NCBI GenBank assembly: GCA_002311025.1
Contig: DBYY01000009.1
Span: forward strand, 62,001 to 126,000
Source: Candidatus Proelusimicrobium tauri
GTDB taxonomy: Bacteria; Elusimicrobiota; Elusimicrobia; Elusimicrobiales; Elusimicrobiaceae
Direction of reading: 5' to 3'
Length of the DNA: 64,000 nucleotides
Shown here: one piece after another, positions 61,895 through 64,000 of the stretch
Numbering within the stretch: the stretch's first letter is position 1
Layout: each line of letters opens with the position of its first letter
Notes under the pieces: generated by a model
What the model saw: the letters and a program-made list of their open reading frames with translations, nothing else
The model's database searches: none
Told to the model about the DNA's origin: nothing
Made by a program: the position numbers and the translations under genes

Positions 61895-63552
61895 AAAACC
61901 TCATCATCGGGGGGAACCCCTTTCATAGCAAGTAAATAACTTGCGATTTCCGAAAATATTTTAGCCGAAGCAGAACCGAATAAGGCCCTTTGTTCTGATG
62001 TCGGCTCGTCCAAGATAACCAAAATTGTCCATTCCGGATTAGATGCCGGCACAAAACCGCAGAAAGAAGCAATATGGGCATTTCTTTCATATTTACCGCT
62101 TGCATTATATTTTTCCGTAGTGCCTGTTTTACCTGCCACTCTATAACCTTTAACTTTTGCCGGTTTGCCTGTGCCTTTATTAACTACATTTTCAAGCCAC
62201 TTTTTAACTTGGGTAACCGTATTCGGCTGTAAAACTGTTCTGACGGCGGTAGGTTTGGCAAGTTGCTCAACTCTGCCATCTTGATATTCTATTCTGTCTA
62301 TTAAGTGCGGTTGCATTAAAGTTCCGCCGTTTGCAAAAACACTGTAAGCCCCCACAAGTTGAATAGGACTGACCGATACCGTATACCCATAACCGGCTTT
62401 AGCCGTATCTATGGGTTTCCAAGTGCTAAATTCACGCAAAATACCGGCAGATTCCCCCAAGAAACCGACATTTGTCTTTATTCCGAATCCGAATTTTTTG
62501 AAATAGGAAAATAAATTTTTTGATCCCAAATCAAGAGTAATTTTTCCCGCACCGATATTGGAAGAAACTTCCAAAATTTCGCTAACGGTAAGCCAAGGTT
62601 TTTCTTGGTGATCTTTAATAATAATGCCGTTAACGTTCCACTTATTATTTTCCATAAAGAAAATGCTGTTTGGCTGAATCGTTCCGCTATCTAAAGCCGC
62701 AGCCGCACCTATGGTTTTAAAAGTTGAACCCGGTTCATAAGTAAATTGAAAGGGTAAGGCTCTGCCATCCAAAGAAGGATAAGATGCCGCCGCAACTATA
62801 TAACCTGTTTTTGGTTCTTGCACTAAAGCAATAGCACTTTTTACCCTATATCTTTCGGCATATTTTCTTAAAACACTTTCCACTTGATACTGTGCAAGAC
62901 TGTCAATAGTCAAATAAACATCTGCCGTTGAAAGTTCCCTTTCCAAACTCTTATCGTAAATTATCCCCCCCCAACGCGAGCGCTTAACCGTTTGGCTGGG
63001 TGCTTCTTGGGAAAGTTCTTTATCAAACATAAGTTCAAGACCGGAAAGACCGCGATTTTTTGAGTTTGTTGCACCTATCATATCTTTTGCGATATCTTCG
63101 TAGGGATAAAGGCGGGTATATTCTCTTTCAAGTTCCACACCGGTTAATTTCTGGCTATTTAAAAGTTTTTCTAATTTTTCATAATCTAAAGGAGAAACTT
63201 TCTTTTTGACATAAAAAAAATTCTTTTTCTCACGCCAAAGTTTATTTAATTTTGATTGCGGAACCCCCAATGTCTCTTGTAAAACTTTAAACAAGGCATC
63301 TTTATTGTTAACATTTTTTTTACTTAAGGCAACAGCATAAGTTCTTAAAGATTTTGCTAAAACTACCCCGTTTTTATCCAATATCTGTCCGCGGAAGGTA
63401 TCTGCTTTTGTTTGCGTATAAACACGGTCTTGTGTTTTTTCGGCAAATTCTTTATGCTGAACCGTTTGAATATAAAATAAACGCCCGAATACCCATAAAG
63501 CAATCGCAAGGCATACCAAACCGCAAAATTGTATTCTTTTTTTAGTGTTCAT
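61891..63552 (-). CDS. ftsI: Class B penicillin-binding protein (FtsI/PBP3, septal transpeptidase)
   Basis: 553 residues. One N-terminal transmembrane helix (about 7-27), a PBP dimer domain, then the transpeptidase: SxxK in FTYEPGSTFKTIGAA, SxN in EVSSNIGAGK, KTGT in YRVAGKTGTTEKYN. It cross-links peptidoglycan at the septum with FtsW. There is no C-terminal PASTA domain. It overlaps the ftsL-like gene by 11 bases and murF by 4. Confidence 0.95.
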   Translation of the reverse strand: MNTKKRIQFCGLVCLAIALWVFGRLFYIQTVQHKEFAEKTQDRVYTQTKADTFRGQILDKNGVVLAKSLRTYAVALSKKNVNNKDALFKVLQETLGVPQSKLNKLWREKKNFFYVKKKVSPLDYEKLEKLLNSQKLTGVELEREYTRLYPYEDIAKDMIGATNSKNRGLSGLELMFDKELSQEAPSQTVKRSRWGGIIYDKSLERELSTADVYLTIDSLAQYQVESVLRKYAERYRVKSAIALVQEPKTGYIVAAASYPSLDGRALPFQFTYEPGSTFKTIGAAAALDSGTIQPNSIFFMENNKWNVNGIIIKDHQEKPWLTVSEILEVSSNIGAGKITLDLGSKNLFSYFKKFGFGIKTNVGFLGESAGILREFSTWKPIDTAKAGYGYTVSVSPIQLVGAYSVFANGGTLMQPHLIDRIEYQDGRVEQLAKPTAVRTVLQPNTVTQVKKWLENVVNKGTGKPAKVKGYRVAGKTGTTEKYNASGKYERNAHIASFCGFVPASNPEWTILVILDEPTSEQRALFGSASAKIFSEIASYLLAMKGVPPDDEVL

Positions 63553-63808
63553 CTTTTTCCTCTAACACTATTACTTTTGTAGGATCAATTGCCACAAGAC
63601 CTTGCGCTTTGGCTTTTTCAATAACGGCTTGTGGCCCCGTATAAATACCGACTTTATAATCAAGATATTGATTACGCGCTTCTTTAAAAGCAATATCTTC
63701 CATAAGTTGCGCTATACGTTGACCGCTTTTTTCTTTTTGAATACGCAAAAACGATATAATAAAAAATAAAACACCGACAGCCAAAATTAAAGATAAAACC
63801 TTTTTCAT
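63542..63808 (-). CDS. FtsL-like small division protein
   Basis: 88 residues: a short cytoplasmic start, a transmembrane helix (about 5-21, LILAVGVLFFIISFL), then a helical coiled-coil segment (about 25-55, KSGQRIAQLMEDIAFKEARN) and an acidic tail. The layout and position between rsmH and ftsI fit FtsL, which bridges FtsB/FtsQ and activates FtsWI. Sequence identity of FtsL is too low across bacteria to confirm. The ATG overlaps the rsmH stop (ATGA). Confidence 0.75.
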   Translation of the reverse strand: MKKVLSLILAVGVLFFIISFLRIQKEKSGQRIAQLMEDIAFKEARNQYLDYKVGIYTGPQAVIEKAKAQGLVAIDPTKVIVLEEKDEH

Positions 63809-64000
63809 TTTATTCTCTCAATAATTCTTAATTTTGCGCTTCTTGCGCGCGAGTTCTGTTTTATTTCCTGCCAAGAAGGTTCTATAACTTTTTTATTAAC
63901 TAAACGCCAAGAATCTTTATCTAGACACAACTCTTTTAGAGCCTTTTTGATGATTCTGTCTTCTAAAGAGTGAAAGGTTAAAAAAGCCGCTCTGGCGCCG
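63805..64000 (-). CDS. rsmH: 16S rRNA (cytosine1402-N4)-methyltransferase, C-terminal part
   Basis: The last 64 codons of an open frame that enters from beyond the right edge. AAFLTFHSLEDRIIKKAL is the family's conserved C-terminal motif, and SRARSAKLRIIERIK is the typical RsmH end. It methylates N4 of C1402, the same residue whose ribose is methylated by RsmI in this window. It is first in the visible part of the division cluster; mraZ may lie just outside. Confidence 0.9.
   Translation of the reverse strand, partial: GARAAFLTFHSLEDRIIKKALKELCLDKDSWRLVNKKVIEPSWQEIKQNSRARSAKLRIIERIK

Overview
The window reads as one stretch of bacterial chromosome: AT-rich (roughly 35-40% GC by eye), gene-dense, standard genetic code, Gram-negative type (OmpA-like domains, O-antigen-ligase-like proteins, a complete MraY/MurG/FtsW/MltG set). 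No phage, insertion sequence or CRISPR array is visible. Gene content (sodium-pumping oxaloacetate decarboxylase, GH57 enzyme next to a DUF4912 protein, many TPR proteins, anaerobe-type carriers) suggests an anaerobic, probably gut or host-associated organism. My best guess at phylum is Elusimicrobiota or a relative, but this is recall, not a search result.

Layout. 1-1873: 5' part of a large exported TPR/coiled-coil/OmpA-like protein. 1963-6721: two tandem O-antigen-ligase-like TPR membrane proteins behind tRNA-Thr(CGU). 6774-9958: an envelope protein of unknown role, a MATE exporter and a cold-shock protein with a structured leader. 10091-12927: glutamate formimidoyltransferase and a SerC-like aminotransferase, convergent with rsmA. 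12933-14699: TPR lipoprotein/secreted protein. 14781-24059: the most unusual region, a strong promoter with a hairpin and a 15-codon leader ORF, followed by five consecutive unrecognised membrane-anchored exported proteins that share short sequence motifs. 24122-28933: TPR protein, GH57 glucan branching enzyme, DUF4912 protein, threonine synthase. 29031-32990: oxaloacetate decarboxylase B-A-G subunits with biotin ligase. 33057-36155: TerC protein, tmRNA, phosphohexomutase, response regulator. 36157-38367: histidine kinase, Sua5-type protein, RsmI. 38455-42308: two carriers, thiamine pyrophosphokinase, tRNA-Lys and tRNA-Glu. 42361-49795: MBL hydrolase, RidA, MalQ, ORF6N-like protein with response regulator, UPF0104-type membrane protein, UvrA. 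49838-57238: RDD protein, small lipoprotein between direct repeats, gmk-rpoZ-udg-priA, tyrS-mltG. 57239-64000: division/cell-wall cluster on the minus strand (rsmH-ftsL-ftsI-murF-mraY-ftsW-murG) lacking murE and murD.

How it fits together. The cell-wall cluster makes lipid II and septal peptidoglycan. The oxaloacetate decarboxylase operon would generate a sodium gradient that the sodium symporter could use. The MalQ and GH57 enzymes point to glycogen metabolism. The five-gene cluster at 14781-23880 is the main candidate for an undescribed envelope or surface assembly. A second theme is promoter layout: several genes have a TATAAT box only 6-7 bases before the start codon and no Shine-Dalgarno, predicting leaderless mRNAs, while the five-gene cluster has strong Shine-Dalgarno sites.
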